64,000 bases of DNA, taken from Asterella californica. Its lineage: Eukaryota > Streptophyta > Marchantiopsida > Marchantiales > Aytoniaceae. Numbering within the stretch: the stretch's first letter is position 1; each line of letters starts with the position of its first letter. The notes under the pieces were generated by a model that ran no database searches, was not told where the DNA came from, and saw only the letters and a list, made by a program, of their open reading frames with translations. Of this stretch, positions 1-10,500 are shown piece after piece. The stretch covers positions 5,704,001 to 5,768,000 of the forward strand of contig JAYKYS010000010.1 of NCBI GenBank assembly GCA_036924285.1, read 5' to 3'. A program made the translations under genes and the position numbers.

Positions 1-461
1 CGTACATGATCATGAGAGACGAACTCACTTCTGGAGGACTTAGTCTATCTGACTGAATTCCCGAAGATAACGTGTACAGACGTTCCAGAAACGATTCAAG
101 CTTAAGACATACTCACAACGGCTTAGATCACAACGGCGACCGAGTCAGCTCAGTCTCTCTTGAGCTCAAACTGAACCTAACTTTACAGTGTGTATCCTGT
201 GAGCACGTGCATAGAGTATACGTAACAAGCTCAGCCTTGTTGAAATCCGTCAGATCAAGAAAGAACGAGACAACTTTCTTCATCTTATGTTATAGTATTA
301 CGGTCCAATCTTGACAGCACAGTTTTATACGTATACAGCAGCTATGAACCGCACCAAAATTGCAAGTCTACTCGCTGAGCAAGCTAGTGTTAGACTAGAA
401 AATTGATCTGAACCTGATCTGTTCAGAAGAAATAAACGAGACTGTTTCCAAAGCGACCTAG
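1..461. other. Left-edge DNA, no gene recognised
   Basis: This lies downstream of the minus-strand bHLH gene. A short plus-strand frame (72-314) has no recognisable domain. I see no repeat or RNA gene here. The 3' UTR and polyadenylation site of the bHLH gene should fall in this stretch, but I could not place them. Confidence 0.5.
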
Positions 462-1505
462 CTAGTAGCGTTTAGCTATAGTGGTTCTGCCACCTTTCCC
501 TGAGCGGTGATTGTTGCGCACCTGACAGTGGCCAGCACATTTACTTTCGCTTAGTTGTATTATTTGCTGCTGGAGATACTTAACGTACTGCACTACTTCA
601 TCCAGCATCTCAGCTGTATCTCTGAAGTGCACTTCCACTTGTGGGCGTGCAGGCAGGAGGTCTTGAAGCTTCCGCAGCCGTTCGCTGATGCGAATCCTCC
701 TCATGCGCTCTGCAATGCTTCGTGGATTTGTGGCGCAGCCACGTTTCGCTCTGCTGGTGCTAACTGAAGGAACAGAGTTGTCGTGATAACTCTTGTGAGC
801 ATTTTTGGAGCTGAACTTTTGATCATGAACTTGGTCTTCTTCAGCACTTGAGGATGACCTTAGCAAGAAGTTAGGGCCGAATCTCGGTGCCAGGTCTCCT
901 AGAGTCAGTTTCAAACTCTGCGGCTCCTGAGAGTCCATCTCTAAGTTCGTATCTGTGTTCTCCACGTCGGCCATCATGTAAAAATGGAGTGACTGCTCCA
1001 TGAAAGAAGAGTTGTAACAGTCAGGTCCAGTTCCTGGTCTGACACGGTCGCCGGTAGCAACTGTATGACCACGTACATCCATCATTCGAGTCTCAGATGG
1101 TGTGTACATAACATGCTCATCATGATCGGTTATCTGGTGTTCGTCCTCTATGGATCGTTCAGTAATCGCATCGCTGCAGCTGGACTGATACCGCGGAGAG
1201 CGATCATCAGCAACAGAAGAAGAAGAGCTCGAAACTAGCAGATCCTGAGAACTCAAGACTCTCCAGTTGTGAAGGGATTCAACCGCAGTCTGAGGCTGCG
1301 CACAGGAGAAAAAATGACTCAAAGGCAATCCTTCTGAACCTAGAACCTCATGCAGCGGAGAAAGTGAGATCTGAGACGATGAATTTCGCCACTTCATACA
1401 CTGCGGACGATTGATCCTGTCTGGAGAGAGCGATGTGGGGTCCATCCTTTTCATCCCACGGCAACGCTTTGATCCGGAACTGACGGAAGTCACATGGAGA
1501 CGCAT
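462..1505 (-). CDS. bHLH transcription factor, FLOWERING-BHLH (subfamily IX) type
   Basis: Uninterrupted 347-codon frame. The bHLH domain is near the C-terminus (about residues 257-318, bases 552-737). The stretch KRGCATNPRSIAERMRR followed by ISERLRKLQDLLP closely matches the basic region and helix 1 of Arabidopsis FBH/AKS proteins (bHLH80/81/122/128/130). Those are nuclear regulators binding E-box DNA, with roles in flowering and stomatal genes. Helix 2 reads DTAEMLDEVVQYVKYLQQQI. The loop is odd: the family has a short NMDKQTN-type loop after the helix-1 Pro, while here 11 residues (ARPQVEVHFRD) intervene. The N-terminal 250 residues are Ser-rich and low in recognisable motifs. Family genes usually have several introns and none is needed here, so this may be an intron-poor lineage copy or a retrocopy; I see no poly(A) tail or target duplication. 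The first in-frame Met is used. The fold is sure; the exact start and absence of introns are less so. Confidence 0.82.
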   Translation of the reverse strand: MRLHVTSVSSGSKRCRGMKRMDPTSLSPDRINRPQCMKWRNSSSQISLSPLHEVLGSEGLPLSHFFSCAQPQTAVESLHNWRVLSSQDLLVSSSSSSVADDRSPRYQSSCSDAITERSIEDEHQITDHDEHVMYTPSETRMMDVRGHTVATGDRVRPGTGPDCYNSSFMEQSLHFYMMADVENTDTNLEMDSQEPQSLKLTLGDLAPRFGPNFLLRSSSSAEEDQVHDQKFSSKNAHKSYHDNSVPSVSTSRAKRGCATNPRSIAERMRRIRISERLRKLQDLLPARPQVEVHFRDTAEMLDEVVQYVKYLQQQIIQLSESKCAGHCQVRNNHRSGKGGRTTIAKRY

Positions 1506-1619
1506 TTTCCCATAAGATCCAGTTCAAAGCTGCTCGGCCACTTGAATAGCTTCCCACCGCGCCCTTCGTTTTCAAAGGATATCAATCAGCTCGACCGCCA
1601 GGTAATCCGTAACGTGTAT

Positions 1620-1708
1620 CACTGAACGTACGTGGACAACGCCCTTGGAATGCCATATGTACGTGGGCACTGGCATTTCAAGCGCGGCTTGTCCACGTAC
1701 GTTCGGTG
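1620..1708 (+). repeat. 89-nt imperfect foldback upstream of the bHLH gene
   Basis: Bases 1620-1639 pair with 1689-1708 over 20 bp with one G.U wobble (1623/1705). After a small internal loop, 1644-1655 pair with 1671-1682 over 12 bp with one G.U wobble, leaving a 15-nt loop. Both imperfect pairs are G.U when read on the plus strand and A/C mismatches on the minus strand. The size resembles a plant pre-miRNA or a small foldback transposon. It begins 115 bp upstream of the bHLH start codon, in antisense orientation to that gene. No flanking target duplication is evident. Confidence 0.7.
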
Positions 1709-3236
1709 CGCAGGTCCCTCCCGCTGTGCCTCCCGCTATGCTCGCTGGCATTAATATGCTGGTACATGCCATACAACCAAAGGTGATGTCTCTCTCACAG
1801 AAGTTCTGTGAGCCTAATAAGTACGGCCTTTACATATAGTTTGTGTTGGAACATAGTTTGTGATGAAATGTTATATCAGTAAATAAATGCCGCTATAGAC
1901 AGTAGGTACGAAACGATGTACGGTAACAGTGCTGTGGTTTTCTCGTGGACAATTTTATGGACAAAAAGCGCATGCAATTGCTAGATGGTGACGGATTCTT
2001 GAAACTTCAAGTTCAAAGTGGAACCATTGCTGGAAACTACAATCTGGAAACTGAGACAGTGTATCATATACGTATCCTCCAAATGCAGAGCAATGCCTGG
2101 ACTTGCGAAGCGCCCGGATATTAAGAAACATCATTACTTAACTTCTTCTTTCATGATTCTCTCTAGTCCATGGTCGACCAGCAGTAAATCTGAATTCGTA
2201 CTTTTTACGATTTCATATGCTTGTATCAAGCAGGTTTTTAGAAAGGTAAAGGTGATGATGAAATTTCTGAGACTCTTAAGGTTAAAGGTGATAGTCAAGT
2301 TATCGCTGAAGGTTGTTCTCAGGAAATGAAACCCAGAACGAACCCAATGCCAGACATGAGGAACCTGACGCCCAGCAACTTCCTCTCGACTTGTCTTTAT
2401 CCTCTCATGGCTTGAACAGAATGAATCTTGAACTAATTCTGAGGTCATTTAGGCCTCGAGGTTCAATCAGATTTACCAGAAGTTGCGGATGAATGAAAAC
2501 TATATCTGCGAACGGAAGAAGCTGGGACATTGGGATCTTCGTCTGAACCATCGATCTTTCGGTGAACCATTCCTGGCCCTTTACAGTTGAGAAATCGAAA
2601 GTACTTTCAAGTTCAGATGGACTACATGGAACGCAATTTCTTAGGAATTCGAGGACGACCTCTGGTTCAGGCAAACATGTTCTGTCCAGATCCTCAAACT
2701 ACGCGTCTTCATCTGCAACCCGTACCAGATACTCTAAAACATACCAGTCCCAAACTTCGTCACCGGAGGTGCTCTGTGTTTTTCCAACTCGAGTGTGCTC
2801 GCCCAAGTGCAGTTGGAAGGCTCTAATAAGTAGTGACACAGCTCTAAGATACCATGATCGCTTCATAAACTGGCGGCAGATGACTTCTATCAATTTCAGG
2901 TGCATCGCGGCAGATGACACCGTCAGTTAGCGACTCAAAGAGAGGGAAAATTACAAGAGACTGCATTGAGTACATGTTCCTTTAGGTATTCTATTTTCAA
3001 ATGCATCGCTCTATAACCGTTCACCTGAAATGAATCACCACGAGGAACATGACGTTGTGCTGAATGCATTCTCTTGCATATTATCCACTCTAGGTGAGTA
3101 TTTACGATTGTGGAATCCGAATCCGAATCCTAATGAAGTCAAGCCGACTTCGATTGATTAACTCCACGTACATCCGGTCCGATCGATCGGGACCGCCACC
3201 TTTCTTGATCTGCCCAGGAAATCTTTTCAGTTTTAT
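1709..3236. other. Upstream intergenic DNA, nothing recognised
   Basis: It contains several overlapping short frames on both strands (for example 2018-2329 plus, 2405-2674 minus), none with a recognisable domain. Composition is unremarkable. The nearer part should hold the bHLH promoter, but no element could be assigned. It may include very old transposon remains. Confidence 0.4.
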
Positions 3237-3335
3237 CACGTGATAACCTCGCGTTAACATTACTTCAAAGGATGAACAACTTAATTAGGATTGATACCTT
3301 CAGGAATACTTGAGGCTACGCGAGGTTATCACGTG
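3237..3335. repeat. 99-bp foldback with 18-bp perfect inverted ends
   Basis: The arms CACGTGATAACCTCGCGT (3237-3254) and its exact reverse complement (3318-3335) flank a 63-bp spacer. Each arm begins with a CACGTG G-box at the outer end. It could be a tiny MITE-like element or a paired regulatory site. I find no target-site duplication. Confidence 0.65.
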
Positions 3336-4004
3336 TGTCTGCACAGGCTGCAAACAGAGAAGCGGATATTGAGAAATCGAATCTAGAACGAATGTGTTTA
3401 CCTGAACCGGAGCTCGCTTTCAGAGTTCCTCAGAGACTGCGTCAACTGTAGTCTTTTCATGTACTTCCCATTTCTCTGAGGGTCGAGAAAACTTCGTCTT
3501 CCGAATCGTCAAAGAAAGACTGAACGAGTTTCTCGCCCTGGTGCGTCCCTCCATATATAATCATTCAGTGAGAACCTTCTCGAGATGCCCGAAATGAGGA
3601 ACCGAGCAGCAGCCGCCACATTCAACAGTACTCCAGCGTTCATCGTCGCAAGACATCAGAACACCATCTTCATGATTCCTTCGTTGTATGTCCTCGGCAA
3701 ACCTACCACCGAAGTCTTCCTCTTTCTCGGGAAAGAGGAAGACTTCGGTCGGGACCAACTTCAGTGGACAGATATTTCAGTTATGACCAGAACTGGCTTG
3801 CAATGTATGTATATAGCTTTTGGTAGCGAATTAGATGTCTCTCTGGCGGCTTCGACCATACCGTTTAAGCGTGAAGCAAGCGATCCTTGCAAACGAGGAT
3901 ACTATCGCTAAGCCGTTAACGTTAAAGATCAGCAATACATTGTTACTGAGAGCTCTATCTCTATCGTCGGATCACATCCTGTTCAGCATGTCTTTAGTCT
4001 AACT
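3336..4004. other. Anonymous DNA left of the family H remnant
   Basis: Short frames occur on both strands (3561-3758 minus, 3585-3911 plus) and are partly mirror images of each other because of the hairpin at 3708-3749. No domain is recognised. The 5' breakpoint of the gypsy remnant lies at about 4005. Confidence 0.4.
3708..3749. repeat. Perfect 19-bp hairpin with 4-nt loop
   Basis: Bases 3708-3726 are the exact reverse complement of 3731-3749, separated only by TCGG. The arm is rich in GAAGTCTTCC-like sequence. Such a tight palindrome could arise by a local inverted duplication or be a transcribed hairpin. I see no terminator context and no gene that it obviously serves. Confidence 0.75.
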
Positions 4005-5600
4005 TTTTTGAAATTTCGACACTACTTGCTAAGAGGGAAATTTTCCATAGTCATAGATCACAAGGCTTTAAAGTATATATTTAATAAGTCTAATGCCGAA
4101 GATCGTATTGCTCGTTGGAAGATCTTTCTAACAGAATACGATTACGTGATCGAAGATAGACTAGGGAAAAAACATACGAATGTTGATTTTTTATCGAGGG
4201 CTTATGATAATGAGGGAGAAGAACCGTTTGATGATTCATTTCCAGACGAACATTTGATTCTGATGACCATCACAAGCATTGAGGAGATACCGGACGAGTA
4301 CAAGGAAATCTGGAGTTTCCTTGCAGATGGTTCTTTTCTAGAAGATATGCATACCCCAGAACGTAACGCGTTGATCAAGAGATGCAAACCTTACACCATG
4401 GTGGAGGGAATTCTGTTTCATCAAGGAGCAGATGGGTTACTAAGGAGAGCAGTTGGTCAGAAGGAGGCATTCAAGCTAATGCACGAGTTTCACGACGAAA
4501 CTGTTTGCGGATGTCACTTTGCTGGTAAGATAACAGCTTTCAAGATTTTGAATGCGGGTTACCACTGGAGAGGGATTTTCAAAGAATGTTTAGACTATTG
4601 CAAAACTTGCGATGTATGTCAAGCATTTGCTCTGAAGTCTACTAGAACACCTCCGTTAAGATCAATTCCCGTGTTAAGATCATTTGAAAAGTGAGGTATT
4701 GACTTTGTAAGTCCTCTTAATAAGACACCTTGAGGCAATAGACACATTGTAGTCGCCACTGACTATTGTACCAAGTGGGTAGAGGCTAGACCTTTGAGAG
4801 AGACCAATGAAACAGAAATCGGTAGATTCTTATGAGAGAGGATCATCACAAGATTTGGATGTCCGTTAGAGTTGATCTCGGATAGAGGAGGAGAGTTTGT
4901 AGGGAGCACGACTACTGCTATGCTACAACACTTTTCTATCAAGGCACGAGTAACGACCTCATACAAACCAAATGCTAATGGTCTTGCGGAGAAGACCAAT
5001 CTTACACTTTGTATGATGCTCGCCAAAGATGCTGGTGTTGAGACTGCGAAACATACTTCGGATGAGAGACTACATGCCATCTTATGGGAGTACTGAACGA
5101 CAACAAAGACTTCTACTGGGTACTCTCCATTTCGACTAGTTTATGGAGTGGAATCCAAGTTGCCGTTCCAATTCGAATTGGATACTTTTCAAACTATTCA
5201 ACGAAAATTGAAAAGGTCGAGCGGAGAAGACATGGTCAGATCAAGAAGAGAGCAACTCATGGAGTTGGAAGAGACCCGAGCGGTAGCAATGATCCGGATG
5301 GAACGAGCTCAGGCGTATCAAAAGAAGAGTTACGACAAACAGTTGGGCAAGAGTGAGATAAAACATTTTCAAGTCGGAGATTGGGTTATGTTGTATGATG
5401 CTATCAGATTCAAGAGGGCTAAGAAGAAGTTTCTTCCGAGATATTTTGGTCCTTTTGTTGTAGATAAGGTGTGGAGCAACTTCACATATGACCTTGAGGA
5501 GCTGGGAGGAAGGAGATTCGATCGGGTAAATCATGACAAGTTGAAGTTGTTTCATCGACGAAAGTTCTCTCTTCACTCCGAGGACGGAGCGAAAATTTAG
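4005..5600 (+). pseudogene. Ty3/gypsy RNase H-integrase remnant (family H)
   Basis: Begins abruptly inside RNase H (KFRHYLLRGKF, then the IDHKALKYIFN stretch, then VDFLSRA). The integrase zinc finger follows (paired His near 4485-4515, CKTCDVCQ near 4600). The catalytic core carries VATDYCTKWVEA, ISDRGGEF and the region of the third acidic residue (NANGLAEKTN). The C-terminal part contains a GPY/F-like RYFGPFVV. The frame is broken by stops at 4692, in the core (about 4730 and 4833) and at 5093, and the tail continues in another frame (5148-5600). The 5' half (gag, protease, RT) is absent. The matching 3' LTR starts 14 bp after the pol stop, so this is the 3' half of one element. Confidence 0.88.
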
Positions 5601-5613
5601 TCCGGGGGTAAAA

Positions 5614-6528
5614 TGTAGCGACCTATGTTACACATAAGAAGTTTGTCTATTAGTAAAGTATTTAGTTATAACTAAGTGTTGAGAATGTTTATTTGCTGCC
5701 CAAGTACGTTAAGGAGGTATCAAGTTAATCATGACTAGCTAAAGTTAGTTATGGTAAAACTTAGTTGTACTTTTGACAGAATTCAAATATTTCCTAAAGA
5801 GTGAGCATTACTATCTTGTCATCTTGTCTAAAAAGTAGAAAGGAGGTGGAAAGTATCGCTTATTTCCTTTTTGACTTGATATTAGTGGTTGGATTAAAGT
5901 TGTGGACTTTGTGGGCATTAAAAACAAGAAGAGATTCCACATGTTTCTTTTTTAGTGGGTAGTGTAGAGGGGGGGGGGGGTGGAAATTCGAGATTCCTTG
6001 AGAATATTCCAGAATCCTTCTAGAAGCTGTTGACTTTGAAGGAATAAGCCCATGTGAAAAGGTAAAAAGCTCATATGATTAATGCTTTTATCTTAAATAA
6101 TATCTTAGTAAAACTCGATAAAAGTAATTACGGTTGAGTTACCGGAGAATACCAAAGTAAAAACCTAGAATGTATAATTAGAGGAGTAGAGAAGAGCTCT
6201 TCATCCTTGTTTCACATTGTCGTAATAACAACTTGAGTAATATAGAATGTGTGGGATATTTTTAGCATGTGAGAACTTGAGAGACGTCGTTAGAATGGAG
6301 GATTTTAGTTGATGAGTTTATGGAGATTTTTAGTTGATAAGTTTGTGGGTGTATGAATGAGTGAACTTAGCATTTTTCCCTTCAAGATTCATGGTGTGCT
6401 TCCATCAAAGCCATCAGAGGTGACCCCTGAGTGAGAGACAGGCCCGACATTTGCAGATTCATCGATGACGATCGTGGTGGTTGAGAGATCGGGGGGTAGT
6501 TGATTGATGGGATCGTGAAGAGTTTACA
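5614..6528 (+). repeat. 3' LTR of family H (915 bp)
   Basis: It begins TGTAGCGACC just after a purine-rich tract (GGGGGTAAAA) and ends ...GAGTTTACA. It matches, in inverted orientation, the solo LTR at 17,852-18,764 along its length, including the last bases, which fixes both ends. It contains a run of 12 G (5969-5980) that is 6 long in the other copy. The 5' LTR is not in the window. Confidence 0.88.
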
Positions 6529-6817
6529 GTCCCGGTCGCACTTCTCTCACAATCTCCACTAAAGAGGATTTTGTTGACACTTGAGTTTTTTCCGGCTCTT
6601 CATGTTCTTCGTCTGAAGTGTCAACGGTCGTCTTCTTCTTTCTCCATGAAGTAGCTCCTCCTAGTGTTCCTTCTTCAGTCCTTCTTCTCTTTGCACGCGT
6701 ACTTGGTCCTGCAAAAGCTGCGGGTGTCTCCATATCTTCTCTTCGTGGCGTCGGTTCCAAATCTATCTCTTCATCCTCCAACGCTTTCGGTCTGTATAGT
6801 TCTCCTTCGATCGTCAA
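6524..6817 (-). CDS. Orphan reading frame, hydrophilic, unassigned
   Basis: 97 codons starting TIEGELYRPKALEDEEIDLE, then a basic run AKRRRTEEG and an acidic/Lys-rich tail. The stop falls in the last bases of the adjoining LTR, so the protein was probably cut there. Its charged, disordered composition resembles the linker between integrase and RT in Copia-type polyproteins, but I see no catalytic motif. It may be part of a decayed element covering 6.5-7.9 kb. Confidence 0.3.
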   Translation of the reverse strand: MTIEGELYRPKALEDEEIDLEPTPRREDMETPAAFAGPSTRAKRRRTEEGTLGGATSWRKKKTTVDTSDEEHEEPEKTQVSTKSSLVEIVREVRPGL

Positions 6818-7965
6818 AAGCTACGAAGTACATTGCTCCGCCTTCGTCGAATGTACTGTGTAACCTCTATACATGCAGATGGAAAATCTTCGCCCAATGT
6901 GTCTTCTTCTCGAACAATATATGCTCGATGAAGTGTACTTGCGAATTAGTCAGGTACAAAGTCCTATGGGGCTTGAAGATCGTATTCAGTGTCCCCGTGG
7001 TCGCCTTCATGAATAGATCTCGGTAACAAGGTACTTTGAATCCATTCGTTCCAATCGACGGCTATGTAAACAAGTCGTTGTACTTCGTCACTTTGTTCAT
7101 AGTCGACCGAGTCGTGTTATCGTACATTAGGTCGCCCTGCCGACCTGCTTCGCGATGCCGAGTACTAAGCTCTAATTCTACAATGTCCAATTCTGCGGTC
7201 TTTCTCGTGGTTCTGATGAAGGATGTCCTCTGCAGATAAAGATCTCGTTGATGAGTTCTGCGGACACCACGTCCAAATCTGCAACAAGAAAGATAAGCCC
7301 AAATCTTCCAGTCGCCTCGCATACTGCCGAAGATCTGACCACTTCATCGTGAAAGTCTTCAATCTTCCTTGCGTCTTCTTCGAAGGCTGCATTCCGCACA
7401 TCTGACCAACCAACTAAGTCTGAAGTGCAACGAAGTCTGAAAATGTGCGAAGTTGTTTGTCAGGAAGCTCTTCTAGCTACGTCTCAGAAAATAGGACTCT
7501 TCGACGAAGTCCAACTTTGTCAGATCTAACTCTCAACTCAGAGCGCTCATAGTAAATTCGCACATGAAAAAAGATAAAAAGTACAGTATTCATTCACATT
7601 TTATATCTCCATTTGGTAACTTCTCACGTGCGTAGTTTCTTTGGTCGCTCGTCAGCGAAGTCGCACTAACCACCACCATACTTCAACCATTCTTCCGAGG
7701 GTCATAACTTCGTCATCTGATGTCCATTCTCAACAAATAAAGTATCCTTGGAAAGCTCTTCGTCTGTAGAATGCAACCAGATTATCATACCGAAGACATA
7801 CATTTCGTAGGTCTTGTATTTCCACTCATCATCATGCTTCAGCGTAGAAACTCTATACTACAACTTAAACTATTCTATCTTGTCATCTATGCTAACTAAT
7901 CTACTTCTTTATTAACAAAAACAAAAATTTACGAACAAAATGAAAATCCGAGGCTTCACAAACAC
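6818..7965. other. Unassigned DNA, probably decayed retroelement
   Basis: Frames on the minus strand (for example 7178-7399) are short and lack a recognised domain. The minus strand is rich in GAAGAC/GAAG words, as in the 57-63 kb region. From 7960 downward the minus strand reads TGTGAAGCCTCGG followed by an AT-rich stretch, which could be an LTR start abutting the family B integrase, but no second LTR was found to confirm it. Confidence 0.35.
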
Positions 7966-10083
7966 ATATGATGGTGACGTACAGCCAACGATAAAGGTCC
8001 CGTAAAATCCAAGCTCCAACATTAACCCAACCTCATAATCGGTAAAGGGTGTAACTGTGGAGTATGATCATTAAATGATGCTCGTACTCGATCGCAAACC
8101 ACACATCGTGCGACAAACTGTTGCACATCGATGTGCATACCACGCCACCAATATTGTCCTTGGAGTAAGCTATATGTACACTTCACTCCAAAATATCTCA
8201 ACTCCTCATGGGCATGTCGTACTAACTATGCCCTCTGGGATGGATGTGACACTATCTGTATTCTCTCATCGTCTCACACTCGAAGTACATGTCGTCTTTC
8301 TCGTTGAAATCTCTTCGCTCGTTGGAGGACGCGATCTCGCTCTTTGACACTTACTGTGCCTACCACCACGCAAGTACATAGATATTTCATTACAATCACA
8401 CAGTCATGGATATCTCGCTGGTCTGAAACACCATCTCCACCCTCATGATCGAGAGACTCACTATCTATTCCTTGCCTTGAGAAAGATACGACTTGACCCT
8501 CCATACTAAAGTTCATGACCAACACACATAAAAAGACATATGCATGCCACCTTGACACTAGCTCCTCATCAACCTCGTCATGCCATCGAGCCTCAGTCTG
8601 ATCTTGCTGACTCGTGCATGGGTTACGACTCAACCCATCAGCATCTAGGTTTGCAACTCCAGGTCTATGCACGACTTGGAAGTCATACTCTTGTAAGATC
8701 AGAGCCCATTGTGCAAGCTTCCTTGTAAGCTTATCGGACTTCATCAACCACTTGAGCGGCTGGTGATCAATGATGAGAGTAAAAGGGTTCTCAAACAAAT
8801 AACGTCAGAAGTATGCAACAGCCCACACTACAGCTAAACACTCTCCTTCGTATGAACTCTACCTCACCTCCGTCAATTGTTGGAGCGATTGACATATGTC
8901 ATCACAAACTCTTTTTTCTCATCATCATGTTGAGTCAGCACTGCTCCAAGTCTCAACATACTCCAATCAGTGTGCAGTTGGAAGAGACGTCTCTTAAAGA
9001 ATCTTTTCAAGATGATCGCAGATGTCAACTTATCCTTGAGCTCTACAAAAGCTCGCTCTTGCTCATCTCCCCATTGTCACTCTTGGTCCACCTTCATCAG
9101 CTTGGTCAACGGCTTCGTAATTGCACTAAACCCTTTCACGTGTCGACGATAGAAGTTGACCAAATCAACAAATGTTCGAACTCGACTCACATCCGTGGGA
9201 CGTGAGGTATGTGCAATAGCCTCAACCTTCGTTTGTTGAACACCCAACCCACCTGGGTAGATGGTGTGGTCCATATACTCTACCAACTCTTGGAAAAACT
9301 TACACTTCCCAAGGTGTAACTTCAACCCCTGAGCTCTCAACCGCTCGAACACATCCTCTAAGTGTCACTCGTGCTCCTCCACTGTAGCACTATAGACTAA
9401 GATGTCATCAATATAACATTTGACAAAATGCTGCTAGGATCATGTCCATCACCTTTTGGAACTCAGCAAGGACGTTCTTCAACCCAAATGGTAAGGACCG
9501 CCACTGATACAAACCCGTGAGAGTCAATTCCTCAGAATGTTGTCTCGGACTTATCTTCTTCTCTCACTGGCAACTGATGATACCCTGCTCGAAGATCCAA
9601 AGTACTAAAGACTTCACATGCCCCACTGCATCAAAGATCTCCTCAAGTGTCGGCATGACATACTTATCAGACTTTGTATATCGATTGATAAGACGGTAGT
9701 CTCCACACATCCGTCTATCCGTGTAGTTTGTCATACATATTTTTCTTTGCTGGCATAACTGTGACAAATGCATATTCTCCATGCGACGTCTCCACCAACC
9801 CAACCTCCAACAAGTCTTGAGTCTTATTCTGGATCAAGACTCTCTCCATGTCATCATACATGTAAGGACGTCGAAAGATTGACGTGTCACTAGCCAAGTC
9901 GATCCATATACCTGATCCTTTCAAGGTACCCAACTCCTTCATACTGAACGCAAAACAATTCCTGTAGCTCTTCAAGAATCTCTGAACTCTTCGTCTCTCC
10001 TCTCTTATAAGCTTGGGTCCAATCTCTAGCTCCCAAGTATCCTCTGTCACCACGCTAAAGATAAAAGACGAAGTCGTTGACTG
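7966..10083 (-). pseudogene. Family B pol: RT, RNase H, integrase N-terminus
   Basis: Read from 10,083 downward. The RT N-terminal region has LEVGLVETSHGEYAFVTVMP; the fingers carry CGDYRLINRYTKSDKYVMP; the active site YIDD is at 9404-9415. The thumb/connection reads LKLHLGKCKFF...FYRRHVKGFS (9352-9077). RNase H has LIIDHQPLKWLM and NLDADGLSRNP (8798-8580). Near 8160-8000 lies an integrase zinc finger (YWWRGMHIDVQQFVARCVVC) and the start of the core (LDFTGPLSLAVR). Sequence homology then stops at about 7966. Many stops and frame changes show it is dead. It continues from the methyltransferase C-terminal piece just upstream, placing that domain before RT in this family. Confidence 0.87.
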
Positions 10084-10500
10084 CTATCTTGCAGTCTCTT
10101 GAGCAGTTTCCTTCTGCTCACCACCAACAACCTCCACCTCCACTATGCAAAAAACTCCTGCAGTCCTAACTGCAAGCTCCACACTCTCTCTTACGACATC
10201 GCATGATGTCCAAGGATGACGAACTCCACACGCCTCGCCCCTAGTCTTTGTCTCCATCGACCCGATAGACAAAGAGCTCAAAAGTGTCTGAGCAGTATCA
10301 TCCGTCGATAGCATCCGACGTTGCTCAATCAATCCAAGGTTAGTAATCCACGTCAAGCAATTCAAGTCAATTGCTTGATCCAATACCTGACGACGTGAAG
10401 CCTTTGACATCAAAGCTACTGCCATCGTATCCGTAGAGAAACCCATCGCTTGTTTTCTCTCATCGGCATTGGACTCTACCAAATGTTGTAACTGATCATC
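10084..10500 (-). pseudogene. C-terminal part of retroelement cytosine-5 methyltransferase (family B)
   Basis: The minus frame runs to 10,084. From about 10,500 it reads ...NADERKQAMGFSTDTMA (10,470-10,420), then SRRQVLDQAIDLNCLTW. This resembles the end of C5-methyltransferase domains (E-R-x-x-A-M-G-F, then R-x-x-L-G-x-A-x-D motif IX/X region). The first 30 codons of the open frame (10,590-10,501) are antisense to a gag gene and do not belong. It is followed directly by RT. The N-terminal catalytic half of the same domain type is found separately at 22,184-22,800. Assignment rests on motif memory plus position; a domain search would settle it. Confidence 0.66.

Noticed and set aside
2018..2930. 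Possible decayed Copia RT or host exons in 2.0-2.9 kb
   Set aside because: No motif on either strand could be matched with any confidence.
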